A DNA stretch of 64,000 nt from JAAYUD01 sp963676865 (GTDB lineage: Bacteria > Bacteroidota > Bacteroidia > Bacteroidales > Bacteroidaceae). The translations under genes and the position numbers were made by a program. Under the pieces are notes generated by a model, which made no database searches, was not told the DNA's origin, and worked only from the letters and a program-made list of their open reading frames with translations. Every line of letters starts with the position of its first letter. Within the stretch, counting starts at the first letter, position 1. The stretch is from positions 496,001 to 560,000 of the forward strand of contig CAXXSS010000001.1 of assembly GCA_963676865.2 (NCBI GenBank), written 5' to 3'. Of this stretch, positions 18,368-27,502 are shown piece after piece.

Positions 18368-18562
18368 CTAATCGTTCCAAGTATCGGAGTCCGTGCCGCC
18401 GGCTTTGTTCCAGGTATCCACCGCCACTCCGCTGGGGCTATTGTCCGTCACACCCTGAGAGGCTGCAAAGCAACCTTCGGTCTGGACCTGCACCCGCTCC
18501 GTGCGTGGTGCCCGATAGGCAGGCTTGCCTATCTCGCTGTTCATTTCTCTTTTGGTATTCAT
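18368..18562 (-). CDS. Small type 1 leader-gene peptide, 64 aa
   Basis: I start at MNTKREMNSEIGKPAY (18560-18562); the open frame extends 18 codons upstream, but that part is unlike any paralog. The conserved centre is APRTERVQVQTEGCFAAS, with Cys in place of the usual Gly or Thr. It ends GTDSDTWND, one residue shorter than its relatives. It precedes the large gene 16790-18334. Confidence 0.75.
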   Translation of the reverse strand: MNTKREMNSEIGKPAYRAPRTERVQVQTEGCFAASQGVTDNSPSGVAVDTWNKAGGTDSDTWND

Positions 18563-18616
18563 ATCTATATATGTATCATTAAAAACTTTTTTTAATGGGG
18601 AATGCCTAGAGGGCAC

Positions 18617-20134
18617 CTACTGCCCCTGCCACAGACAATAACAGTTGGGACGGTTGAAGCCATCGAGGTACACACCGATACTGGCGAAGTGCACGGCGTA
18701 GGAGAACGAGGTATCGAAGCCGGCCGTAGACGACCAATAGAAAATGCTGGTAGAGAAAGAACCATCGGCGACCATATGTCCAACAGCCGGCAGGAAGAAG
18801 TAGTTAGTAGATAAACCGAGATTAGAAATATCCTCAGCAGTCATTGTTGATAACTTAATGGGAGTAATTTTCGTCACGCCGCTGGAAACGGTGGAAGAAA
18901 ATTTTTCGATACCCGAACGCTTGCGAAACCACATGCCCGCCTTGGTAGTAGTACCATTACACATTCTGTAAACAGTCGTATTGCCACCGCTAATACCACC
19001 TGCGTCCCAATAACACGGCACACTCATATACCAGCTTATTTCGTTATAGTTGGGACAATCCTTGCAAGCATAGCTGGCAATGGATGTACTAATTTTATTG
19101 ACATTAGTAGAAGCTGTATTAAAAGTGGTGGGCTGAGAGTCGGTAGCGTCCCAAGCATAAACTTTGGAGTAAGTGTCGTCAGGAGGAGTATTAGCTATCG
19201 CCAATGGCTTGGACTTGAGCTGTGCGGCAGCCAAGCCGAAACCATTCAAGGTTATGGTACGGTCGGCATAAACATAGTCCGAAGCGTCCGAACACGAAAC
19301 AATCAGTGTACCGCTAATGGAGGTGAAAGGCCACGTCATGAAATAAACATCTACCACACCAGGGGTCGTAGGCGTAATGGTAGCGCTCCAACTGGTACCC
19401 CACGTGCCGGCAGGGTTGTTTTGGGTAAGTGTAATGCCGTCTGCCTTGAGGGTTGCATTGCCACCGTTGCCGGGTAGCATATTGGCGGCCGAAGAAGTAA
19501 GCTTCACCGTGACGGGATAGCTTGTAGAGAAACTGCTACTCGTAAGGTGAAGGTTCATCATGCCGAAGAGGTGGTGCATCGCCAGCGTCCCGGGCAGGCC
19601 CATGTTGTAATCCACACCAGCGCTGCCATAGAGTGCATCGTAGGTGGCACAATCGGTCAACGTACCCTTCTGACTAGCCAGCGCATTAGCCGTAAGCGTA
19701 CCCGTTTTATCAGCTGTCACACTTGTCGTATAATTCCCACTTGTTCCTTTCGAGAAAGCAAAAATTCGTGCACCGGGGTTGTAGCGATAGGCATCCTTAC
19801 CCGTATAAGCGAACTTGGCCGAAACACCACCGTTAGCCGAAGTGGCAAACTCCAATGGCTCCATACTCTGAACGGCACCGTTGAGCACGTATGGATGATA
19901 CACATTAAACTTGTCGCTGTTCCAGTAGCAGCTGAAAGTTCCACCGTATGTATCGCTCATGCCCATGCGGCTCGAAGCCTCGCCTATCTGAGCCGTAAGC
20001 GGAAGGCTCGCCACGGAGGCACCTTCGCTTATCTTCGCATTATCACTGCTCTGGCACGAGCCAAAGAAAAGGAGCAGCGCAAGTACTACATAAAGGGGCG
20101 CTGCAAAAAGAGGTCGACTAACCTGTTTCATCAT
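18617..20134 (-). CDS. Type 1 fimbrillin-like lipoprotein, 505 aa
   Basis: Starts MMKQVSRPLF; the signal ends FFGSCQSSDNAKISEG. Nearly its whole length matches the copy at 36993-38516, including the rare LTQNNPAGTWGTSW segment, ACKDCPNYNEISWY and a tail without Pro after the WSST motif (FYWSSTAGFDTSFSYAVHF). The two also share the ~20 bp just past the stop (GGGGAATGCCT). It ends NCYCLWQGQ. No peptide gene lies in the 46 bp before its start. The best reading is a recent duplicate of 36993, now 18 kb apart. Confidence 0.9.
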   Translation of the reverse strand: MMKQVSRPLFAAPLYVVLALLLFFGSCQSSDNAKISEGASVASLPLTAQIGEASSRMGMSDTYGGTFSCYWNSDKFNVYHPYVLNGAVQSMEPLEFATSANGGVSAKFAYTGKDAYRYNPGARIFAFSKGTSGNYTTSVTADKTGTLTANALASQKGTLTDCATYDALYGSAGVDYNMGLPGTLAMHHLFGMMNLHLTSSSFSTSYPVTVKLTSSAANMLPGNGGNATLKADGITLTQNNPAGTWGTSWSATITPTTPGVVDVYFMTWPFTSISGTLIVSCSDASDYVYADRTITLNGFGLAAAQLKSKPLAIANTPPDDTYSKVYAWDATDSQPTTFNTASTNVNKISTSIASYACKDCPNYNEISWYMSVPCYWDAGGISGGNTTVYRMCNGTTTKAGMWFRKRSGIEKFSSTVSSGVTKITPIKLSTMTAEDISNLGLSTNYFFLPAVGHMVADGSFSTSIFYWSSTAGFDTSFSYAVHFASIGVYLDGFNRPNCYCLWQGQ

Positions 20135-20180
20135 TCTTACTTAAAAATTAAAAGATTCGTTACTAAATACTGAAAGAACA

Positions 20181-21704
20181 CTACTGCGCCTGCCACAGAC
20201 AGCCGCCATAGGTACGACTGCAACGGCCGAGACTCGCACCGTTAGTGCTGATGGTCAAGGCATAGGTAGTAGAGGAAGACGAGGAAGGTGTAGACGACCA
20301 ATAGTAAGATCCATCACCAGAAGGGAAAGTTCCACTGTGACTATCCGTAGAGCCGACTTCCGGAAGGAAAAAGTAGTTGACCGATAGGTTTAGGGCGGTA
20401 ATTGCGGCAGCACTCAGTGATGATAACTTCGTAGCAGTAGCACCCGTCATACTGCTAGGAGTGGTAGAAGAGTAACCCGTGATGCCCGAACTTTTTCGAA
20501 ACCACATACCATTTTTGGTGGTAGTGCCATCTATGAGTTTGTAGCTCGTGGTATTAACGATTCCATCGTCCCAATAACACGGCACACTCAAATACCAACT
20601 AATTTCACAGTAGTTGGGGCAATTCTTGCAAGCGTAGCTGGCATGATTCAAGTAATCACTGGCGGTAATACTAGTGTTGGCATTGTTAGGTCTGCGATTC
20701 AAAGTGATGGGTTGATTGTCGGTAGCATCCCAAGCGTAAAGTTTGCTCGAATCGAATACGAAAGGAGTAGACGTTATAGCCAACGGCTTGGATTTGAGCT
20801 GAGCGGCAGCCAGAGAGAAGCCACTCAAATTTATCTTGCGAGAAGTGTAAATGTTACCTGTACCATCCGAACACGAAACGGTCAGTGTGCCGGTGCTGCC
20901 GGTGAAGGGCCACGTCATGAAATAGACATCTACCACGCCAGCTGCCGTCGGAGTGACGGTAGCGCTCCAGCTCGTACCCCAAGAACCGGTCAGTACGCCA
21001 AGACTACCGTCAGTTCCAAGAGTAGCACTGCCACTATTACCGGGAAGAATATTGGCAGCCGAAGAAGTGAGCGTCACCGTGACGGGATAGCCCGTAGAGA
21101 AGGTGCTGCTCGTAAGGTGAAGATTCATCATCCCAAAAAGGTGGTGCATCGCCAGCGTTTCGGGTAGCCCCGTACTGTAATCTACTCCAGTGCTACCATA
21201 GAGCGCATCGTAGGTGGCGCAGTCGTTCAACGTACCCTTCTGACTAGCCAGCGCATTAGCCGTAAGTGTACTTCTACCGTCATTTGTCACGCTTGTCGTA
21301 TAGTTTCCACTTGTTCCTTCCGAGAAAGCAAAAATTCGTGCACCGGGATTGTAACGATAGGCATCTTTACCCGTATAAGCGAACTTAGCCGAAACACCAC
21401 CGTTAGCCGAAGTGGCAAACTCCAATGGCTCCATACTCTGAACGGCACCGTTGAGCACGTATGGATGATACACATTAAACTTGTCGCTGTTCCAGTAGCA
21501 GCTGAAAGTTCCGCCGTATGTATCGCTCATGACCATGCGGCTCGAAACCTCGCCTATCTGAGCCGTGAGCGGAAGGCTCGCCACAGAGGCACCTTCGCCT
21601 GCTCGGGCATTATCGCTACTCTGGCAAGAGCCAAAGAAAAAGAGCAGCGCAAGCATTACATACAGCGGCGCTGCAAAAAGAAGTCGACTAATCTGTTTCA
21701 TCAT
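20181..21704 (-). CDS. Type 1 fimbrillin-like lipoprotein, 507 aa
   Basis: Starts MMKQISRLLFAAPLYVM; the signal ends FFFGSCQSSDNARAGEG. The first ~150 residues are almost those of 18617-20134; the C-terminal domain is different (CKNCPNYCEISWYLSVPCYW). The tail uses a Ser-rich loop, TPSSSSSTTYALTISTNGAS, ending GCLWQAQ. It has no peptide gene. It sits in a run of three copies (18617, 20181, 21750) spaced by only ~45 bp each, so they may share a transcript. Confidence 0.9.
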   Translation of the reverse strand: MMKQISRLLFAAPLYVMLALLFFFGSCQSSDNARAGEGASVASLPLTAQIGEVSSRMVMSDTYGGTFSCYWNSDKFNVYHPYVLNGAVQSMEPLEFATSANGGVSAKFAYTGKDAYRYNPGARIFAFSEGTSGNYTTSVTNDGRSTLTANALASQKGTLNDCATYDALYGSTGVDYSTGLPETLAMHHLFGMMNLHLTSSTFSTGYPVTVTLTSSAANILPGNSGSATLGTDGSLGVLTGSWGTSWSATVTPTAAGVVDVYFMTWPFTGSTGTLTVSCSDGTGNIYTSRKINLSGFSLAAAQLKSKPLAITSTPFVFDSSKLYAWDATDNQPITLNRRPNNANTSITASDYLNHASYACKNCPNYCEISWYLSVPCYWDDGIVNTTSYKLIDGTTTKNGMWFRKSSGITGYSSTTPSSMTGATATKLSSLSAAAITALNLSVNYFFLPEVGSTDSHSGTFPSGDGSYYWSSTPSSSSSTTYALTISTNGASLGRCSRTYGGCLWQAQ

Positions 21705-21749
21705 TCTTACTTAAATTAAAAAGATTCGTTACTGAATACTGAAAGAACA

Positions 21750-23282
21750 CTACTGTGCTTGCCATAGACAGAAGCCGTACATGCGAAAACTGCTGTCGAG
21801 ATATGCACCTGTTTTAACGAAGCGCAGGCAGTAGGCCTTCGAGGTATCCACATCGGGCGTAGACGACCAATAGTGACCGCGTGACTTGCCAAACATCATG
21901 GAACCATTAGTATTGTCCGTAAAGCCTACGGCCGGCAGAAAGAAATAGTTCGCATCCAGATTAAGACTGGAAGCGAGATCGGCGGTAAGAACCACAGGAG
22001 CGCGGAAGATAGTACCACTAGAAGTAGTGGAAGAAAAACCGGTGATGCCCGATTTTTTTCGAAACCACATACCCGCCGTAGTAGTACTGCCATCAGCCAG
22101 GTTGTAATTGGTCGTATTGCCGCCGGTGATACCGCCTGCATCCCAATAACAATCGACATTCAAATACCAGCTTATATCACAGTAATTGGGGCAGTTCTTG
22201 CAAGCATACTGCGCACGGCTGGTATAATCTGTTTCACTACTAGGTACCGTGATGACATTGGTATTAGTAGGGGGACTATTCAAAGTGACGGGCTGAGAGT
22301 TGGTGGCATCCCAAGCAAAAAGTTTACTCGAATCGTAAGTGAAAGGAGTGTTGGCTATCGCCAGCGGCTTGGATTTGATCTGAGCAGCTGCCAGAGAAAA
22401 AGCGCTCAGCGTAATAGTACGAGGGGTATAGACATAGCCCGTACCGTCCGAACACGAAACGGTGAGCGTACCGCTGGTGGCACTGAAAGGCCACGTCATG
22501 AAGTAGACATCCAACACACCATCAGCTGTCGGGGTGACGGTAGCGCTCCAGTTCGTGCCCCAAGTACCTGCTTGGGTTAGCGTGGCACCATCGGGTGCAA
22601 GAGTGGCACTGCCGCCATTGTCAGGAAGGACGTTGGCAGCCGAAGAAGTGAGCGTCACCGCAACGGGATAGCCCGTAGAGAAGGTGCTGCTCGTGAGGTG
22701 CAAGTTCATCATTCCAAAGAGGTGGTGCATCGCCAGCGAACCGGGCAAGCCCGTACTGTAATCCACCTTGGCAGAGCCATAGAGCGCATCGTACTTGGCG
22801 CAATCGGCTAGCGTTCCATTCTGGCCGGCAAGGGTATTAGCCGTAAGGGTACTCGTTCCATCTTCAGTCACACTGCCCGTATAGCCACCGCTCGTACCTT
22901 TGGAGAAAGCATAAAGCTGCGCACCGGGATTGTAACGATAGGTGCCACCAGTCGCACAAGAGAACGTGGCCGAGGTACCGTTCGTTGCCGTAGTACCAAA
23001 TTCCAAACCCGTCATATTCTGAACAGTGCCATCCTGCACATACTTTTGATAGATGTCGAACTTATCGCCATTCCAATAACAACTAAAAGCGCCGCCATAC
23101 GTGTCGCTCATACCCACGCGGCTCGATGCCTCGCCCAGCTGAGCCGTAAGCGGAAGGCTCGCCACAGAGGCGCCTTCGCTTATCTTCGCATTATCACTAC
23201 TTTGGCACGAGCCAAAGCAAAAAAGCAACGCAAGTACTACATACAGGGGCGCTGCAAAGGACAATTGATCCTTTTGTTTCAT
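21750..23282 (-). CDS. Type 1 fimbrillin-like lipoprotein, ~510 aa
   Basis: I start at MKQKDQLSFAAPLYVV; an ATG six codons upstream is in frame. The signal ends LFCFGSCQSSDNAKISEG. The C-terminal domain has CKNCPNYCDISWYLNVDCYW and the tail TPDVDTSKAYCLRFVKTGAY, ending FCLWQAQ. It starts ~77 bp after the stop of the Wzc-like gene, with no peptide gene. It is the last array member before the exopolysaccharide operon and might be read through from it. Confidence 0.88.
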   Translation of the reverse strand: MKQKDQLSFAAPLYVVLALLFCFGSCQSSDNAKISEGASVASLPLTAQLGEASSRVGMSDTYGGAFSCYWNGDKFDIYQKYVQDGTVQNMTGLEFGTTATNGTSATFSCATGGTYRYNPGAQLYAFSKGTSGGYTGSVTEDGTSTLTANTLAGQNGTLADCAKYDALYGSAKVDYSTGLPGSLAMHHLFGMMNLHLTSSTFSTGYPVAVTLTSSAANVLPDNGGSATLAPDGATLTQAGTWGTNWSATVTPTADGVLDVYFMTWPFSATSGTLTVSCSDGTGYVYTPRTITLSAFSLAAAQIKSKPLAIANTPFTYDSSKLFAWDATNSQPVTLNSPPTNTNVITVPSSETDYTSRAQYACKNCPNYCDISWYLNVDCYWDAGGITGGNTTNYNLADGSTTTAGMWFRKKSGITGFSSTTSSGTIFRAPVVLTADLASSLNLDANYFFLPAVGFTDNTNGSMMFGKSRGHYWSSTPDVDTSKAYCLRFVKTGAYLDSSFRMYGFCLWQAQ

Positions 23283-23359
23283 TATCTTATTATTTTGCAC
23301 TTTCTTTCACTATTATTGTTTCTCCACCTATACCATTGTCGGTATTGATCGGTCGAAGA

Positions 23360-25789
23360 TTATCGTTTCCAAATATGTTTTTTATGTTTCTTCTCCGCAT
23401 AGCCGTATCCGTAACCATAGCCGTATCCATAACCGTAATCATAGCCATAACCATATTTACCGCCATCGCTCTTGGTTCCATTGAGTACCACCGACATATT
23501 GCTGAGCTTCTTTTCGCTATAGAGCTGTTCCAGCTGAGGCAATTGGCGACGGTCGAGCCTGCCGGCACGAACCACGAAGAGGGTGAGGTCGGTGATGCGG
23601 TTGGTGATGGACGAGTCGGCTATCATACCGAAGGGTACGTTGTCCACCAGGATGTAATCGTAGAGGCTGCGCACCTCACGGATGAAACCGTCCAGCCGCT
23701 CGCTCATCAACAGCTCCGCCGGATTGGGAGCCTCGTGACCTGCTCCGATGATATCGGGCTGCTTGCCCTCCGGATCGTGATGAATCACGTCAGCAGGCGT
23801 CAGCGACTCGTCGGCCAGATAGTTGCTCATCCCCTGGCCGCTGAGGTGATAATAGTGCGAGAGCGTACGCTTGCGCAGGTCGAGGTCGACAAGCAATACC
23901 CGCTTGCCGGTCATCCGCAGACTGCGCATGAGCAAAATGGTGATGAACGTCTTACCCGAATCGGCCAGAAAGGAACTGACGGTGATAACATGCCCGTCTG
24001 TACTACCCTGATGACTCTTGAGCAAGAAGGTCAAGTTGGTGCGCAACATGCGGAAAGCCTCGGCGATAATGCCACTTTCTCCCTCTTTCTCGATCTCTTT
24101 GAGCGACTTCTTCGACTGAGGAATGGTACCCATAAATGGAACGGAAACCGCATCGACAATATCCTTGCGGCTACGCACCCTCGTATCCAGAAACAGACGC
24201 ATGAGAAATACCACGGTGGGCAGAAAGAGCCCTACCAGCAAACCGAGCAACAGATTCTTTCCGCGGCTGGGACTGATAGGAAAGGCGTCGCCGGTTGACG
24301 TGTCGATCACCTGTGCGTTGTTGTCCACCATCGCCTGCGTCAGCGCATTTTCCTCGCGCTTATTGAGCAGGAAGGTGTATAGGTCGTCCTTTATCTTTTG
24401 TTGGCGCTCGATGGAAACATATTGTTTCTTCTTCACCGGCAGGGTAGCCACCTGCGCTTGGGTGCTCACGTTGCGACCCGTCAGCTCGTTCTGTTGCATC
24501 CGCAGATTCGACATGACATTGTCCACCGAGCGAACGATACTGTGCCGCAGGGCGGAGAGCGTTCTGCTCAGGTCGAGCACCACGGGATTGGAGCCGTTCT
24601 CGTCGCCCGCCAGGCGGTCGCGCCGAAGTTTGAGGACGTTGTATTGGGCAATCTGGCTCTGCACGTCGGCGTCTTTCAGTCCCAGATTGGAAGGGATGAG
24701 TTCCTGCCCCTTGGAGGGATTGGCGAGATACGATTTCACATAGCGAGCCATACGCATCTGAACGTCGAGTTCTTCCAGGCTCTGCGCATAGCGTTGAGAC
24801 TTGTCCATATACATCGCCGTGGACGACTGGATATCCATCACCTTGTTGGACGTTTGGAAGGCCGCCATATCCGACTCCACATTTCCCAGCTCCTGCCCGA
24901 TGATGGCGATGCGGTTATTGATGAACAAGGCGGTGTTGACGGCGATACGGTTCTTATCCCTGATGGCGTTTTCGTTGTAGACGCCGATAAGAGTTGCAAG
25001 CACATCCCGCGCCCGATCGGGCGATGAATCGTGTATCTTCAGCGTAAGTACCGAAGTCGGATTATTGGATTCGTCCATTTCCTGCGTCACAAGCAGATTG
25101 TCGTGAAAAGTACGAGCCACCTCTTTTATCGGTGATTTGGTGACGTAAATCGGAGCGCCGAACAGCACCGGTACATCCTCTTTCGTCGGACGGATGACGA
25201 TACGCCCGGCGGGGGTATTCACCATCCGGTTCATCGGTACCTGCATGGACGGCCCATTATTGCCGTCGAAATCGGACAGCACCACCGTGCGGTAGTCTTT
25301 CAGCGAAGCCGTAAACGAAGCGGTGGGATAAAGCGCGCTGTCGACAAAACAGACGGAGAACGGAGCCCGTTTATAGAGCTCTCGCATGCGCAATTTATCC
25401 TTTACCTTATAGCTCACATCCACCCCCAGACGGGCAACTACCGTTTCGAGCAGCCGCTTGGAAGCCAACTTCATCTTTTCATTCGATACATTCATCCGAT
25501 TGATATTGCTATTGAACCGCTCAAAGCCTACGGTAGACGATACGGCATTGTTTCCGTTAGCTCCCGAGAAATCTTTCAGATAAACATTCAACGAACTGCT
25601 ATAAACATTTTCTATACGGGCATAGCGCAGATAAGCCAGCCCGATAAACACGGTCAACGAAAGCAGGTACCACTTCCAGCCGTGCAGCAGGTAAAAGAAC
25701 AGGTCTAGGATATTGAATTCCGTCTCTTTCTTTTTCTGATTCTGAGTTTGATTCTGACTCAGAGTTTGATTCTTATTTTCTTCCATCAT
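23360..25789 (-). CDS. Wzc-like chain-length regulator / BY-type tyrosine kinase
   Basis: 809-aa inner-membrane protein. A Gln/Asn-rich N-terminus leads to a first membrane segment (~residues 35-52) and a Wzz-type periplasmic region with coiled coil. A second membrane segment follows at ~505-525 (LLLGLLVGLFLPTVVFL), then a cytosolic kinase domain. The Walker A-like loop reads SSFLADSGKTF, keeping GKT but lacking the first Gly. Walker A' is LLVDLDLRKR and Walker B ILVDNVPF. The tail is a run of Tyr-Gly dipeptides (about ten Tyr) before AEKKHKKHIWKR, the usual autophosphorylation cluster. It lies 10 bp after the Wza-like gene and partners it in polymer export. Confidence 0.93.
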   Translation of the reverse strand: MMEENKNQTLSQNQTQNQKKKETEFNILDLFFYLLHGWKWYLLSLTVFIGLAYLRYARIENVYSSSLNVYLKDFSGANGNNAVSSTVGFERFNSNINRMNVSNEKMKLASKRLLETVVARLGVDVSYKVKDKLRMRELYKRAPFSVCFVDSALYPTASFTASLKDYRTVVLSDFDGNNGPSMQVPMNRMVNTPAGRIVIRPTKEDVPVLFGAPIYVTKSPIKEVARTFHDNLLVTQEMDESNNPTSVLTLKIHDSSPDRARDVLATLIGVYNENAIRDKNRIAVNTALFINNRIAIIGQELGNVESDMAAFQTSNKVMDIQSSTAMYMDKSQRYAQSLEELDVQMRMARYVKSYLANPSKGQELIPSNLGLKDADVQSQIAQYNVLKLRRDRLAGDENGSNPVVLDLSRTLSALRHSIVRSVDNVMSNLRMQQNELTGRNVSTQAQVATLPVKKKQYVSIERQQKIKDDLYTFLLNKREENALTQAMVDNNAQVIDTSTGDAFPISPSRGKNLLLGLLVGLFLPTVVFLMRLFLDTRVRSRKDIVDAVSVPFMGTIPQSKKSLKEIEKEGESGIIAEAFRMLRTNLTFLLKSHQGSTDGHVITVSSFLADSGKTFITILLMRSLRMTGKRVLLVDLDLRKRTLSHYYHLSGQGMSNYLADESLTPADVIHHDPEGKQPDIIGAGHEAPNPAELLMSERLDGFIREVRSLYDYILVDNVPFGMIADSSITNRITDLTLFVVRAGRLDRRQLPQLEQLYSEKKLSNMSVVLNGTKSDGGKYGYGYDYGYGYGYGYGYGYAEKKHKKHIWKR

Positions 25790-25799
25790 CGATTCCTCC

Positions 25800-26594
25800 T
25801 TATTTCAAGTAAACAAATAACCACGAAAGCACCGAAACGGCGGATAGAATAACGGAAGCGTACTTGAAGCCGACATCCTCGCCGCTGCTTCTGCGAAACT
25901 TGGGTTCCACATACACCACGTCGTTCTGCTGGAGATAGAACGTGGGCGATTGCAACAGTTTCTCCGACTTCATGTCGTTAACGAACATCTGGCGGCCGCC
26001 GCCGGGCGTAGTGCGCATCACCATCACCCGGTCCAGGCGACCTTTGGGGGTAATGTCGCCCGCCATCGAGAGCGCTTCGATCAGCGTCACCCGGTCACCG
26101 TCCATTGTCATGGGACCGCAACGGCCCACCTCGCCCAGCATATACACCTTGAAATTGAGGAACTCGGCCGACACACTGGGGTCGGCGATATATTTGCCCG
26201 ACACGATTTTATCTCTGACAAGGTCCTGTACTCCCGAGAGCGTGAGGCCCGCCACGTGGAGCTCCCCGAAGATGGGAAAAAAGACCGTTCCGTCCTTATC
26301 CACCCGGTAACCTCTCTCTTTTTGACGAGAGGCATCCGCCACAGCCACATCGCCGTCGGACTTCACTTGGTAACCCCCGCTCACACTGTTGAAGGGGATG
26401 GCCAGCTCGGGATTCTTACACGATACCGTGATGCTCAGACGGTCGCCCGTCTGAACTTTCGCCTCTTCGGTCTTGACGGTGGCATATTCTTTCTGCAATT
26501 CCATGTCATTCAAATAGACAAAGTTCTTGCGCGAGGCGCATGACGATAGCAGGAGTATCGCCATGACAGGCAGTAAAAAGTTGTTCTTTTTCAT
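25800..26594 (-). CDS. Wza-like polysaccharide export outer-membrane lipoprotein
   Basis: 264 aa. The lipoprotein signal is MKKNNFLLPVMAILLLSSC with the lipobox LSSC. The polysaccharide-export domain follows (VQTGDRLSITVSCKNPELA and GYRVDKDGTVFFPIFGEL), then an SLBB-like domain (VYMLGEVGRCGPMTMDGDR) and DVVYVEPKF. A hydrophobic C-terminal helix (ASVILSAVSVLSWLFVYL) is the outer-membrane span. The start overlaps the end of the HPr-kinase-like gene by ATGA, so translation is coupled. Confidence 0.93.
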   Translation of the reverse strand: MKKNNFLLPVMAILLLSSCASRKNFVYLNDMELQKEYATVKTEEAKVQTGDRLSITVSCKNPELAIPFNSVSGGYQVKSDGDVAVADASRQKERGYRVDKDGTVFFPIFGELHVAGLTLSGVQDLVRDKIVSGKYIADPSVSAEFLNFKVYMLGEVGRCGPMTMDGDRVTLIEALSMAGDITPKGRLDRVMVMRTTPGGGRQMFVNDMKSEKLLQSPTFYLQQNDVVYVEPKFRRSSGEDVGFKYASVILSAVSVLSWLFVYLK

Positions 26595-27502
26595 TTTCTA
26601 TTTTTTAATTTATTGGTTTCATGATAACAGAGTTCGGCGGCTTCCCTCCCGGGCAGGCAGTGCAAACGGCCCACGGCGATGCCGCACTCGACAAGCGATT
26701 GGAGCGTGTCGCAGAGGTTTTCATACAGCAACGGCTCCGAAGGCAGCGACATGCACCCCGGAAGCAGCTCGGCAAAAGCGTCGATACCGCCCAGAGCTTT
26801 GTAACGATTTTCATCGGCCTGACACAGGCGCACGGCAGCCCGCAGTTTTCCCATTCTGTTTTTATAGCAGGAAGTCTTGCCGCTCCACGGGGAGCCGAAA
26901 GCGATCACCGAGCCGTTGTCGGTTATGCGAAGGATGGGGTTATCGTCGTTCAGAAGCTCCGCTCCGTCCACGGCGTCGAGCCACAAGCGGGCATGGGTGC
27001 TTTTTCCCGTGCCGCTGCGACCCATAAACAGATAGACGAAGCCTTTCACCTGCACCGCCGAGGCATGAACCGAGACCGCCCCATACGCCAGGATGGCCTG
27101 CGAGAAAGCAAAGCGGAGCATCGACCCCAGGGCAAAGCCCCAATCGCTGCGACCCAACCGCAAGTAGGCCACCAGATTTCGGAAGTCCGGCGAGGCGAAC
27201 ATCCGGTGAGGAAGCCCTCCCACGTCCGAGCGGCTCACCGAAAGCATATAGTTCTTATCGTTTCCATAAAGCGAGAGACGTCCCATGTCGTTCTCGTCGC
27301 GCACGATGAAGCGTCCTTCATGTTTCAGCTCACGTCCGGGCGAAACGAATTCCACACGCAGGGTAAAAAGGGGTCTACCCCCACCCGCTCCCTTTTGCCT
27401 GAAAGGCTGATACGAAGGAAGTATTTCTTTCAGATCGAAACACGTCGCCGATTCGATGGCGAAATGGAAGCCCGCCACCTTGAAGTAATATTTATTTTTC
27501 AT
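26591..27502 (-). CDS. HPr-kinase-like P-loop protein of a polysaccharide locus
   Basis: 303 aa from MKNKYYFKVAGF; an upstream ATG would add 15 residues inside the preceding gene. The P-loop is FMGRSGTGKSTHARLW (~residue 165-180), followed by ELLNDDNPILRI and a second glycine loop GSPWSGKTSC. This matches HprK C-terminal kinase-like proteins found beside PqqD-like genes rather than true HPr kinases; it lacks the HprK N-terminal domain. It overlaps both neighbours (11 bp upstream, 4 bp downstream). Substrate unknown. The constant grouping suggests phosphorylation of a peptide or lipid partner in coat assembly. Confidence 0.8.
   Translation of the reverse strand: MKNKYYFKVAGFHFAIESATCFDLKEILPSYQPFRQKGAGGGRPLFTLRVEFVSPGRELKHEGRFIVRDENDMGRLSLYGNDKNYMLSVSRSDVGGLPHRMFASPDFRNLVAYLRLGRSDWGFALGSMLRFAFSQAILAYGAVSVHASAVQVKGFVYLFMGRSGTGKSTHARLWLDAVDGAELLNDDNPILRITDNGSVIAFGSPWSGKTSCYKNRMGKLRAAVRLCQADENRYKALGGIDAFAELLPGCMSLPSEPLLYENLCDTLQSLVECGIAVGRLHCLPGREAAELCYHETNKLKNRK

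Noticed and set aside
23390..23465. Tyr-Gly coding repeat as an independent microsatellite or mobile repeat
   Set aside because: It is in frame at the C-terminus of the Wzc-like kinase, where Tyr clusters are expected.
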